Positions 24,301-34,892 of a stretch of DNA of 64,000 bases are shown one piece after another. The notes beneath the pieces are model-generated. The model saw nothing but the letters and a program-made list of their open reading frames with translations. It was not told the origin of the DNA and made no database searches. A program made the translations under genes and the position numbers. Numbering within the stretch: the stretch's first letter is position 1; every line of letters begins with the position of its first letter. The stretch comes from Selaginella moellendorffii (lineage: Eukaryota > Streptophyta > Lycopodiopsida > Selaginellales > Selaginellaceae). The stretch is from positions 121,365-185,364 of the forward strand of contig NW_003314357.1 of assembly GCF_000143415.4 (NCBI RefSeq), written 5' to 3'.

Positions 24301-24480
24301 ACAACCGTATCTCCTTCTTTGACGATGTCACTACCTGGTTTAAATCCCAAAAGCTTCGTTGACAGAACAGTAGCTCAAGCTGACCTCTGGCTTCTCCAGC
24401 GTAAACGATCAGAATACCATAGCAAAGTCGGGCACTTGTTGTGATTCAAAGCTCACCTCTATGGCGGCACAAAGCGAACA

Positions 24481-26596
24481 TCAGTACTCCTGTTGCTTTC
24501 CAACTCGTTGCTCTCGAAAGTGACGAAGTAGCGCCAGTGCCTAGACACATTTCCGTATCAAAAAATCCCTCTGTGAGCGTAGAAAGAAAGTTGAAGTACC
24601 TTATCTTTGCCTCGTGGTGTGCCCGCGAGAGATAACGCATGCAACGGTGGCACCGCGCCTTCCTGCAACACCATTGCTCGGTGCTTGCTACTGTTGATGC
24701 AGAGATGGAGCAGAGCAGCCGCGGCATTCTCTTGTCCTCGCGGGGAGCCCGTCTCCACCACCTGGACCAGCGCGATGATGCCTCCTTCCTCGGCGATGGA
24801 CACTCTCCCTTCTGGCACAGTTGACAGATTCGCCAGTATGGCAACCGCTTTGTCCACCATGCCCGTCGCAGCTTGCGAGGCCAGCTCCACCAGCGGCCTG
24901 ATAGCTCCAGCTCTGACCATCCTCGGCTTGTTGTCGTGAGAGGTTGAGAGGTTGAAGAGCGCCGTTGCTGCGTCCTTCTTGCCACCGGGGCTGCCGCTTG
25001 CCAGCAGTTCCACCAGAGGAGATATCGCACCCGCGGCACCAATCACTTCCTTGTTGTTGTCCACCACGGAAAGGTTGAAGAGCGTAGCGGCAGCGTTCTC
25101 CACTGCTGCGCTGCTTCCCGCTTTCAACACCCTCACCAGTGGATCGATGGCACCCGCCCGGGAGATCTCCGCCTTGTTGTTGTCGTTGATGGAGAGGTTC
25201 AAGAGAGCTGTCACGGCGATTTCCTGGGTTTGCTCGTCACCATCGTCTAATAACGCGATCAGAGGCCTCACGGCACCGGCCTCGACAACCAATATCCTGC
25301 TCTGTATGTCGTCTTTAGCCAGCAGGCGTAGCTCTGCCGCCGCGTACTTGCGAGCTCCAGCAAACGGAGAGCTCAAATCAGTCACCAAGTTCGTAATGAG
25401 TTGCTCGAAAGCCTGCGACGTCTCACCACTTCTTGTCACCCTGTCCTGAAAGCTGTTATGCCGTTTGTCGAGCTCCAGTAAGGAATGAAAGCGAGAAGCT
25501 CGGCCCAGGGACTTGGTTTGCCTGTAGTAGCGGCCACTGGCCGCGTTCCTTGCACAGCCCACATTTTTCTCAAGAGCAGCAGCCTCAGCAACGTTGTTTG
25601 CTTCACACCAGCTTGTGATGAGCGCCTTGACCGTATAGTTTGGTATCAAGTTGTCATGCGGCAAAGGTTGGCGTGTCTTTGGACACGAAAAGTTTCCCTG
25701 CTCCAGCCACCTCTGGATATAAGCTCTCTCGTATGTCTGCCCCGAGGCCACAATCACCGGATCCACCATCAGCTCCAAAGAAAGGGGACACCTGAAATCT
25801 GCTGGGATAGGCACACCCCAAGCCTTGTCATCGTCGTCTATTTCGCTCAGCAGTTGAGTGAAGAGCAACAAGACGTCCTGTATCTCGGCCTTTTGGTCCT
25901 CCGAGGCAGCACTCTCCCCCTCTCTCTGCAAAGCTTCCAGCTCCTTCCCTAGGCCATTGTTGCATCTGATGCCCACCTTGCTTGCAATGCTCTGGAGCTT
26001 GTTTCTCCCAACGGCTTTCCCATGTCTATGTTGCAAGAGCATTGTGTCGATTTCCTCGGCTAGCCTGGCATCGGACACGTCTACAAAGTAGCTGCTATTT
26101 CCACCAGCCTGCAAGACTGTCGTTTCGTTAAGGAGTGTTACTATCTGTAAAGAATGTGAGAGGTGCTTGCCTTGTGAGGAAAATTCTTCAAGGCGTGCTC
26201 GATTTGCAGCGTCACATCCTTAAATCTTGTAGTCAAGAGCTGGCAACGCCATACCTGGAAGGAAATCTCGGTACTAAGCTAACTTTTCAAGGCTTTCACT
26301 ATTAAGCTTACCTTGTATATCTTGCTTCCCGACATGTCCAACAAGACCTTAGCTCCTTGAAGCGCATTTTCAAGAGATCGAGCCCTTTCTCCTGCGATCG
26401 CACATGAATCCCCCTCAGCCAGCACTGCGGCTACGGACTTGAGATATACTAGAAGCTGCAGCTGATGCGAGGATAGCGAGTGCCTGCCAGAAGAAGCAGT
26501 AGAAGAGCCAGTGTCGCCGCCATGTTCGCAGGCAGCTATCAAACCCCGTAGCACGCCAGAAATTCGGGCGTGCGCAGTGCCACGATTCGCCTCCAT
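24481..26596 (-). CDS. U-box E3 ubiquitin ligase with ARM repeats (PUB12/13/14-like)
   Basis: Plant U-box proteins transfer ubiquitin from an E2 to substrates bound by ARM repeats and act in immunity, hormone and growth signalling. Four exons read cleanly: 26312-26596, 26171-26254, 24600-26108 and 24481-24540, giving 645 residues, the usual size. The N-terminal UND-type helical region spans roughly 1-230. The U-box follows at about 235-310 (PADFRCPLSLELMVDPVIVA, GQTYERAYIQRWL). ARM repeats start at about 360 (..VEAGAVRPLIALL.., LLNLSINDNNKAEI) and run to the end. The second intron begins with GC (CACAAG|GCAAGC) rather than GT. The last small exon restores the family-like ending RGKDK|ALALLRHFREQ. 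A partial duplicate lies at 8398-9173. The subfamily is inferred; an exact orthologue was not tested. Confidence 0.93.
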
Positions 26597-26885
26597 TCCC
26601 GAAATATCCGAAGTATTTCTTTCCCGCGCTCACCACCTGGACTATAGGGAAGTTGTGTGGAGGAGCATTCTCACTCCATACTGGGAAGGCCGATCGAGGC
26701 GAGGGGATCCATTGGCGGCGATGCAAACCCTACTGCTAGCGCTGTGCTCCGCTGTGGAGCTGCCGAGGGCGGCAATTCGTATAAAATAACAAACGTACAC
26801 GTCAGCTCCTTAAAAACAACACCAGCAAGATGATTCTTTGTTCTTAAGAAAAGAATCTCATTTAAAAAAGCTATAATATGAATAA

Positions 26886-28369
26886 TTGGTTTGCTTAAGA
26901 AAATCTGTGGTGGTAGTGGATATACCTAAAATATTCTTGGATTCTGGGATATTTTACCATCTAACAGTTGTTATTTATTTAGATTTATTTTTTATTTTTT
27001 ATTTATAAATATTTATAATTTATAAAAAAATTAAATACTTATTATTATATTTTATTTTTCTGTGAAGGAATATTTTAAAAATCTTAATAGTTGTTGTGCT
27101 TATAAATTATAAACATATTTATAATTATAAACATGCATTTGATCATTTGGATTAATAAATTGTAAACTAGATAGACAACAGGAATAGTTGCTTTGATAAT
27201 ATATAGGCAGAAAGAAATGAGTTTATGATTGCTTTGATCTACTAATTATCATGGATGGATTGCTCACTACCAAGGAGCATGTGAGACTAGAGATCAAAGG
27301 AACTAGAAGAAAGCATTATATTTTGTAATGAGATAGAATTTATTTATGAAAAGATGGGTTTGAGCTCGCTCAACTTAAAAGTGAGTGAGTAAATACAAAA
27401 TGTGATTTAAAAATAAAAATTTGAATTTTTTGTATCCAGTTTCTCTTAAATCCTATAGCAACTGATTTGTGGCACCAAGTTGACAGCAACCAAACCTATA
27501 TGCCTTGTAAAACTTCAATTATACTTTTTGGTATATAATAAGAATCTGGCTGATTGATGAATTATTATTCAAACTATTCAAACTACTCACTCTTGTATAT
27601 AAGCTAGGTTTTTTTGGTTAATTGATATGCATATTGTTTGTATTCCATTTCTATATTCTATGTACTCATAATGTTAAATTTTGACTTATAACATAAGATA
27701 TTATTAGTAATGTAAATGTAAATAGTTTATAGAGGCTCAAATACCTTTTTTTATCAGATATTTAACTTATTGTAAAATAATCAAATTGCAGCAATAATCT
27801 CAGACAAAGACAATGACAATATATAAGAATATTAACTACTGGAAGTTGAGTGATGATATTTATTTTTTTCCTAAAGAAATTAAACTTATTAACACATACA
27901 AATTCTCTTTTCATTTATTCATGAAAAAAAAAGTTTATTTATAAACTTGATTCTCTTTTAAAAAAATTTGTGATTACTATTACTCTTATAAATTTTATAG
28001 ATACTCATGGTAAATCTTAGTAACATATAATATACACTAATTTATTAGTTATAAATTTTCTTTCCCAATTAGTGTAAAAATTTGCTACGTATTGCATGTA
28101 GCAATGCTTGGTTTGCTTAATAATAGTGTTATTCCTACTTATTAATTCAATTGATCAAATAATTATAAACATGTTTATAATTTATAAACACAAGATTAAT
28201 CATACTGGATATCAACTATTAGATGGTAGAAAAAAAAGAATATACTAGAAAGGGCTTACGAAAGTTCATAAATTATAAACATGTTTACAAATTATAAATA
28301 TAAGATTAATCTCAACCGTTAGATGGTAAAATATCCTAGAATATCCAAGCATATTCTTAAGCAAACCAA
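26886..28369. mobile_element. AT-rich element with about 80-bp terminal inverted repeats
   Basis: It starts TTGGTTTGCTTAAGAA and ends TTCTTAAGCAAACCAA. The inward sequence continues to match imperfectly (GGATATTTTACCATCTAAC against GTTAGATGGTAAAATATCC) over about 80 bp. The interior is extremely AT-rich with repeated ATTATAAACATGTTTATAA-type palindromes (near 27105, 28165 and 28275). There is no coding capacity. A clear target duplication was not found, so the superfamily is open; a non-autonomous DNA transposon is most likely. Confidence 0.65.
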
Positions 28370-28430
28370 AAATAGAAGTGTAAGTATTCCTAATTAGATC
28401 TTTTATAAAACTCATGTTTACAGACTGAAT

Positions 28431-31179
28431 TTAGCAACAAAATATTCGCCGTAGTTTCTCCACGAGGCTGGAAAGGAAGCTCGAATCCGATGGGATGTCT
28501 GGAGCCTGATCAGGCATATCCTTTGGCAAGTGCCTGTGGAACGCGTTCACCGCTTCTTTCACGCCGTCCTCCCCGTCCATATGCTTGGCCAGTTGAATCG
28601 CTCGCTCTTTCACCTTTTTCCCAAGCCAAAGAATGAGAAACTATCGATCTATGCTAGGAAGACGTGACCAATCTTACCTCCGGCTCCAGCATGAAACGAA
28701 TGGCAGCAACGAGCTTCTCCAGCGTGAATTGATTCACTGGAATTGGAGCTGGGCCAACTCCTTTAGCATGGACTTGCTCTCCCCAGAATGGCTGATCCCC
28801 GAAAATGGGAACTACAGTCGTCGGGCACTGCCAAGCACGCACACTCAGTAAGTCAAAAAAACCTCCGCTCTTGCTCTTGCTTATACCGCAGCTTTGAGAC
28901 CGGCAGCTGTTGTTCCCGCGCCTCCATGATGAACCTACGACATAGAAAGAGAGGGTTGGATGAATTGCAAAAGAAAGTTGTCATGAGAAACGTACCACTC
29001 CAGCGCATTGTGGAAAAAGCCAGTCGTGAGGACAGTTATCAAGTAAATAGATAAAATCTGGTGGATCTTTTACTGCAAAACGGAGTCCAAGTTTGATAAC
29101 GCACATGAAGTTTTAAAAACGAATTACTTACTGTCACCCAGGCCTCCCCAACCCCTGGAGATTATGCCGCGTTGGCCAGTTTCTTCAAGAGCTTTTACTA
29201 TGATCGACGTCATCCCCTTGGGATCTTGAACAGGCTTCCCAAAACTCGGCGTCAAAACAACACTCGTATGCAATGAAGAAGGATTTAAGACTTACAAGGC
29301 TTCCAAAACCAACGTAAATTGGCTTTGCTCCTGCTTGCAGCCACTTGGAGAGTTCCGCATGGGGCTCATAATCTCTGGCAAGATCTAGAAAACAGAAGCC
29401 AACCACGTCGACACGCTGGCCCCAGTCTGCAAACAAGTGGAAACTTAAATCAACGTGACACGGAAAAAGAAGATACGCAATACCTCTGGGCTTGGGGACC
29501 AGATGTGGACTCCATATGTAACCCGTAGGTAAGTCCGATATTGATCCTATTGAACCGCTCAAGTAGGTAATTGGACGGAGCTTAAGTTTCTTCTTCCGGA
29601 AGTCGTTTATCATGCTCCGAATTCCCCACCATATGAGGGAGTCCACAACTTGGTAAGACATCTGCCATTATTTCAAAACTCACAAAAATGTTCGCCATAG
29701 TATAACTCGCCACTCACCCGGTAACCAGCCGGATTCTTGATGCGTGCCAACGGATGAGGAAACTCACTGGTCGGCCTGCAATAGCGGCCACGGGACATGT
29801 TAGTGATAGTAGAAGAAAGAACGTCATGTTTTTTCTTACGTCCAAGGCATTGTAAAGAAAATGTGAAGTGGGACTCTCAAGTACTCAGCCACATGAACAT
29901 GACCTGCAGAACTGTCGGCATTGTAAACGAGATAAAAAAGCCGAGAGAAACTTACCATACGCGGGAGGATTTGCAATCATCGCCTGAGCTCTGAAAGGAA
30001 CTGGTCCATCAGCCTCAATACAGGCAGGAAGCAACGAGTTTATGATAGCTTTGATCTGCTTTCTTTGAATAGTTATCTCGGATGGATTGGAAGGAAGAAA
30101 CCCTTTGTTTTTCACCATGTCTGTAATGAGCGCGACCTGTCAGTGAATGAGGCATCAAACAATAAGCTCAAACTGCTACCAGTTGACACGTACATCCAGC
30201 TAGAATTTTCGGATCCCCGCCTAAAGGATAGAACTCCAGCCCAGCAGTCAACACAAACTCCCGAAAGTTGGCGTGTGTAGCGAGGCGTACACGGTGGCCG
30301 TATTCCTGCGTAAGTAATCGCACGCATGAGTGAGATTTTCACTTCAGAAAAATGAACGAGGAAAACACCTGTAGATGCTTTCCGATCGCAATAAATGGTT
30401 GAACATCCCCTCGTGTACCAACGATGAGCATTACAATCTGCAATGGCTGCACTTTGAACTTCCTCTCGTCCCACTCCTCGTCGTAAATACGAAGGGAATC
30501 GCTTAATTCGGGCGCAATGAGCTCGGGCATGATGCGAGCACTTCCAGCCACATCAAACTCGACAGTTCCATCCGTCTTAACAGTAGCCAAGCGTTGCAAC
30601 ATCTTTTTCTGGAGATCAAAAGAAGAAGGTAGTCAGTCCAAGGAATTTATGTTGAAGGAATGTTTACCTTTCTTCTGTCGGACAACTTATCCGCGACCTT
30701 TCTTCGTATGTTTTCTTCCTCGTGTCTTTGCAAGCTAGCTTTCTCCGTGGCTGATCGCAGCAACCTTCCATTGGTGGTATGATCGCGCGTTTCCTCGCCA
30801 TTCGTGGCGGGCATGGTCACTGACCGTCCCAATCCCCTATCTTCTCACCGCCAAACACAAAAGGTTCTAAGCAAGGAAAAAATAAAAGCAAAGGAGAAGA
30901 CTAACCGGATCCGGAGGAATTGTCTCCTCGCGACGACGGCGTCGAAGTGGACGCTTCGTCCGATCGCAGCGGCAAAGCTTGCTCGAGCATGAGGAGCGAT
31001 GGAGCCGAGTACGTCAAGTGGAGCTTGGGCTGATCGTCCGGCGGCTTCACCCGGCACACATCCGACGCCGATTCCTTCAACATCCGCTCGGGCTTGACGC
31101 CTTGATCATCGATCTGCTGCGCGGCGGCGGCATTGGCATTAGCTGGACTGGATGGAGCCGAGGAGGAAGAACTGTCCAT
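28431..31179 (-). CDS. UGT80: Sterol 3-beta-glucosyltransferase (UGT80 type)
   Basis: Transfers glucose from UDP-glucose to membrane sterols, giving steryl glucosides. Fourteen exons with introns of mostly 50-70 bp can be joined in frame. The Ser/Ala-rich N-terminus is coded by 30906-31179. The GT-B N-domain has QIVMLIVGTRGDVQPF, then EYGHRVRLATHANF, FYPLGGDPKILAG and MVKNKGFLPSNPSEI. The middle has FFTMPWTPTSEFPHPLARIK, LRPITYLSGS and WSPHLVPKPRDWG. The nucleotide-sugar site is VHHGGAGTTAAGLKAACPTT followed by FGDQPFWGEQVHAKGVGP. The C-terminus ends RRIFCC. All GT1 signature residues of the sterol group are present. The splice donor before VHHGG (TAC|GTTTCT) is weak. An upstream in-frame ATG at 31293 is possible; 31179 was chosen because the extension is not conserved-looking. 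It is head-to-head with the helicase gene. Confidence 0.93.
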
Positions 31180-31612
31180 CGCGACCAAATATCCCAAACC
31201 CTTTGTTTCCTCCAAAATCGTGGCGCTGATCCTACTGTAGCTCCCTAGATCGGTTGATCCCAGCCGAAAAGCTCCGCTCCTAGTGGATTCCAATCTGCTG
31301 CTCCACCCATGGCGAAATCCTCGCTACATGGCGACCAAAACGATCAATCGCAACCTTTGGAGCTGCGGGAAGTCCGATTCACGGTGTGATCACAGACCTA
31401 GGGCCCAAGGATGGATTGGATCCGGCGATGGCGATGGAACGCCTCCGGCTCGTTGCGCCGCGCCATAGCTATGCGCTGGACACAGAAGCGCCATAGTCAC
31501 CCCGATGCCGTCCATCTCAACGGCTTTGTTTTACGCATATTCTATGACGATTCTCCGTAGATTCACATCTAGGTATATTCTCTCTTGCCCTAATTTGCTA
31601 GGGCTGGGGAGC
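31180..31612. promoter_or_regulatory. Divergent promoter region, UGT80 / RH42
   Basis: The 433 bp between two divergent start codons must hold both 5' UTRs and promoters. It contains an AAACCCT telo-box-like motif near 31196. No clear TATA box was seen for either gene, as is common for housekeeping plant genes. Confidence 0.5.
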
Positions 31613-34591
31613 ATGGGCAAGGAGAGGGACCGCAAGAGCGAAGAGCGCAAGGGCGAGCGGTCATCACGGGGCGAGGATTCGAAGCGCGAGCGCGATCGGG
31701 ATCGAGACCGCCACAAGGACAAGGTACGCAGCAGTAGGGATCGAGATCGAGAGCGCGATCGCGAGAGGCATCACCACAGGGACAGGGAGCATCACAGGGA
31801 AAGAGAGCGGGACAGGGACAGGGAAAGGGATCGGGACAGAGACAGGCATCGCGAGCGCGAGAGAGATAGGAGGAGCAGGGACCGTGAGAAGCGAGAGAGA
31901 AGTAAGCAAGAGGAGGATGACGAGGAGAGGGAGAGGGAAGCGAAGAGGGCGAGAAAGGAAGATGGTGGCGATAGTAGTGGTGAAGGGAAGGGTGTGGAGG
32001 AGGAGGGCGGCGACGACAAGGAGGCCGAGCAGAAGAGATTGGACGAGGAGATGGAGAAGCGGAGGCGGAGAGTCCAGGAGTGGCAAGAGCAACGGCGGCA
32101 AAAGGAAGATGAAGAAAGGGAGAGCAAAGGTATTGCAGCTCAAGGCGAGCAAGGCGAGGTCGCAAATGGCAAGGCATGGACGCTCGAAGGGGATGAGTCT
32201 GACGAGGAGGTTGGAAATGGTGATGCGGCTGCTCGAGCTGAAGAGAGCCAAGCTAAGGAAGGTGGAGGAGTCGAGGAAGCTCCAATGGAAGTTGTCCAGG
32301 AAGAAGAGGAGGAGGTGGATCCTTTGGATGCTTTCATGAACACCATAGTCATTCCCGAGGTGAAGAAGCTCCAAGCGGCGCCGCCTTCTGTCGCTGGTGC
32401 TGGAGCTACCGCTCAAGAATCTAAAGCCTCACAGCCTCCAAGCATCTTGAAGAAGAACCGAGGACCTCGAGGAGACTCGGAGTCGGAGGTGGAAGCCGGA
32501 GATGACGACGACAGTGATGCCGAGGAAGACGACGAGGACTTTATAAAGCGGGTGAAGAAGACCAAAGCCGAGAAGCTGGCGGTGGTCGACCACACAAAGG
32601 TTCCTTACACTTCCTTCCGCAAGGACTTTTACAAGGAGGTGAAGGAGATCCAGAGGATGAGCAAGGAAGATGTCACGGCATACCGCAAGGAGCTGGAGCT
32701 CAAAGTCAAGGGGAAGGACGTCCCCAAGCCGATCAAGACGTGGAACCAGACCGGCCTGAGCAGCAAGATGCTGGACGTGATAAAGAAGCTGGGCTTCGAG
32801 CGGCCCATGCCGATCCAAGCACAGGCGCTTCCGATTATCATGAACGGCCGGGACTGCATTGGTATCGCAAAGACAGGCTCCGGCAAGACGCTCGCCTTCG
32901 TTCTGCCGATGCTGAGACACATCAAAGACCAGCCGCCGCTTGCTCAGGGGGACGGTCCCATCGGTCTCATCATGGCTCCGACGAGGGAGCTTGTGCAACA
33001 GATATACAGTGACATAAAGAAATTCACCAGAGTTATTGGGCTTACCTGTGTCCCTGTCTATGGTGGCTCTGGAGTCGCCCAGCAGATTAGCGAGCTCAAG
33101 CGTGGTGCCGAGATAGTAGTGTGCACACCGGGAAGAATGATCGATATACTGTGCACCAGCTCCGGGAAGATCACAAACTTGAGACGGGTGACATACTTGG
33201 TGATGGACGAGGCCGACCGCATGTTTGACATGGGCTTTGAGCCACAGATAACCAGGATCGTCCAGAACACGAGGCCGGACCGGCAGACGGTGCTCTTCTC
33301 CGCGACGTTTCCACGCCAGGTTGAGCTCCTGGCTCGTAAAGTCTTGGACAAGCCGGTGGAGATCCAAGTTGGAGGACGCAGTGTGGTGAACAAGGACATA
33401 ACTCAGACGGTGGAGGTCCGTCCGGAGGAGGATCGTTTCCTGCGGCTGCTCGAGCTCCTCGGCGAGTGGTACGAGAAAGGAAAGGTGCTGGTGTTCGTCC
33501 ACTCGCAGGAGAAATGCGACAGCCTCTTCAGGGACCTTCTCAAGGCCGGGTATCCGTGCTTGTCTCTCCACGGTGCCAAGGACCAGACCGACCGGGAGTC
33601 GACGCTGTCCGACTTTAAGTCCAATGTTTGCAACCTCTTGGTGGCGACGAGCGTCGCAGCGAGAGGTTTGGACGTGAAGGAGCTGGAGCTGGTCGTCAAC
33701 TATGACGTTCCCAATCACTACGAGGACTACGTCCACCGCGTGGGACGCACTGGACGGGCGGGCCGGAAGGGATGTGCCGTGACTTTCATCGCCCCCGACG
33801 AGGACAGATACGCTCCCGACCTTGCCAAGGCGCTGGAGCTCTCGGAGCAGCCCATCCCCGAGGACTTGAAGAGCCTGGCTGATGGTTTCATCGCAAAGGT
33901 GAACCAGGGGAGTGAGAAGGCTCACGGCAGTGGCTATGGTGGCAGCGGCTTCAAGTTCAACGAGGAGGAGGACGAAGCTCTCAGGGCCGCGAAGAAAGCC
34001 CAGGCCAAGGAGTATGGCTACGAGGAAGAGGAGGAGCCTGGCGAGACGGACGATGACAACGAAATCCGGAAGACAGGAGTGGACATGATGCTGGCCTTCA
34101 CAAACGCAGCCAAGGCCGTGAACTCTCAAGCCGCTGGAACCTCCGTCGCCGCCATCCCGGTCCTGCCGAGCATCACCATCCCGGGGATAGTCCCCGGCCA
34201 GCCGTCGGACTTCCGCGACAAGGCGATCCAGGTGGTGAAGAACTTGCAGCACAACATCCAGAAGATCACGGCCGAGTCGCTCCAGGAGCGGTACGAGGCG
34301 GAGCTGGAGATCAACGACTTTCCCCAGCACGCTCGCTGGAAAGTCACGCACAAGGATGCGCTGGGACAGATTAGCGAGTGGACTGGAGCCGCGATCACGA
34401 CTCGCGGGCAGTTCTTTCCACCGGGGAAGATCCCAGGCCCCGGCGAGCGCAAGCTCTATCTCTTCATCGAAGGTGGATCCGAGACCTCGGTTAAGAAGGC
34501 CAAGGGGGAGATCAAGCGCATCCTGGAGGAGTCTACGTCCAACATGGTGTTGCAACCGGCTGTCCAACCTGGGAAGTACTCTGTCTTATGA
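31613..34591 (+). CDS. RH42: DEAD-box ATP-dependent RNA helicase, Prp5/DDX46/RH42 type
   Basis: Prp5-type helicases remodel U2 snRNP at branch-point recognition in pre-spliceosome assembly in the nucleus. The frame is uninterrupted, 992 residues; the ATG at 31613 (MGKERDRK) was preferred to one 108 bp upstream because the family starts with the charged region. An Arg/Asp/Glu/Lys-rich low-complexity N-terminus spans about 1-210. The DPLDAFM motif typical of this subfamily is near 240. Helicase motifs follow in order: Q motif (GFERPMPIQAQALP), motif I AKTGSGKT, Ia APTRELVQQ, TPGR, II DEADRMFDMGFEPQ, III SAT, V ATSVAARGLDV, VI HRVGRTGRAGRKG. The C-terminal part (ARWKVTHKDALGQISEWTGA and a KH-like end) fits DDX46/RH42. 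It is intronless here, unusual among its intron-rich neighbours. Confidence 0.96.
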   Translation: MGKERDRKSEERKGERSSRGEDSKRERDRDRDRHKDKVRSSRDRDRERDRERHHHRDREHHRERERDRDRERDRDRDRHRERERDRRSRDREKRERSKQEEDDEEREREAKRARKEDGGDSSGEGKGVEEEGGDDKEAEQKRLDEEMEKRRRRVQEWQEQRRQKEDEERESKGIAAQGEQGEVANGKAWTLEGDESDEEVGNGDAAARAEESQAKEGGGVEEAPMEVVQEEEEEVDPLDAFMNTIVIPEVKKLQAAPPSVAGAGATAQESKASQPPSILKKNRGPRGDSESEVEAGDDDDSDAEEDDEDFIKRVKKTKAEKLAVVDHTKVPYTSFRKDFYKEVKEIQRMSKEDVTAYRKELELKVKGKDVPKPIKTWNQTGLSSKMLDVIKKLGFERPMPIQAQALPIIMNGRDCIGIAKTGSGKTLAFVLPMLRHIKDQPPLAQGDGPIGLIMAPTRELVQQIYSDIKKFTRVIGLTCVPVYGGSGVAQQISELKRGAEIVVCTPGRMIDILCTSSGKITNLRRVTYLVMDEADRMFDMGFEPQITRIVQNTRPDRQTVLFSATFPRQVELLARKVLDKPVEIQVGGRSVVNKDITQTVEVRPEEDRFLRLLELLGEWYEKGKVLVFVHSQEKCDSLFRDLLKAGYPCLSLHGAKDQTDRESTLSDFKSNVCNLLVATSVAARGLDVKELELVVNYDVPNHYEDYVHRVGRTGRAGRKGCAVTFIAPDEDRYAPDLAKALELSEQPIPEDLKSLADGFIAKVNQGSEKAHGSGYGGSGFKFNEEEDEALRAAKKAQAKEYGYEEEEEPGETDDDNEIRKTGVDMMLAFTNAAKAVNSQAAGTSVAAIPVLPSITIPGIVPGQPSDFRDKAIQVVKNLQHNIQKITAESLQERYEAELEINDFPQHARWKVTHKDALGQISEWTGAAITTRGQFFPPGKIPGPGERKLYLFIEGGSETSVKKAKGEIKRILEESTSNMVLQPAVQPGKYSVL

Positions 34592-34892
34592 TTCATACTC
34601 GACGCTTCTAAAGTTTGCTTCGTTTTTTCTTTTTTCTTTTTCACGGTGGGCTTCTTTTTTTCTTGAAGGCTGGCAGGATGCCATAGGCTGGGAACTGCTT
34701 GTGAGACGCATTTGTCTCTCTGCTTACCAATCACTTATAAAGCTCACCTTTTTTTTATTTACTTGCGTTTTTTTTGGTTACGTGTTTTAACCAGAGACTT
34801 TTGTGGCTTTCAGGGGGAGCGATTCTCTTGGGAGCTTTGCAAGCACGAGAAGATTTATACCATCCGACAATGGTGATGGGAAATGGTGAGTT
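34592..34892. other. Convergent 3' interval, RH42 / amylase
   Basis: 301 bp between the two stop codons, with pyrimidine- and T-rich runs (TTTTTTTCTTG, CTTTTTTTTATTT) that may serve 3' end formation. No gene seen. Confidence 0.4.

Noticed and set aside
32429-34567. 712-codon minus-strand frame opposite the DEAD-box helicase
   Set aside because: Antisense of a clear helicase gene with all motifs; the frame is a result of GC-rich codon structure.
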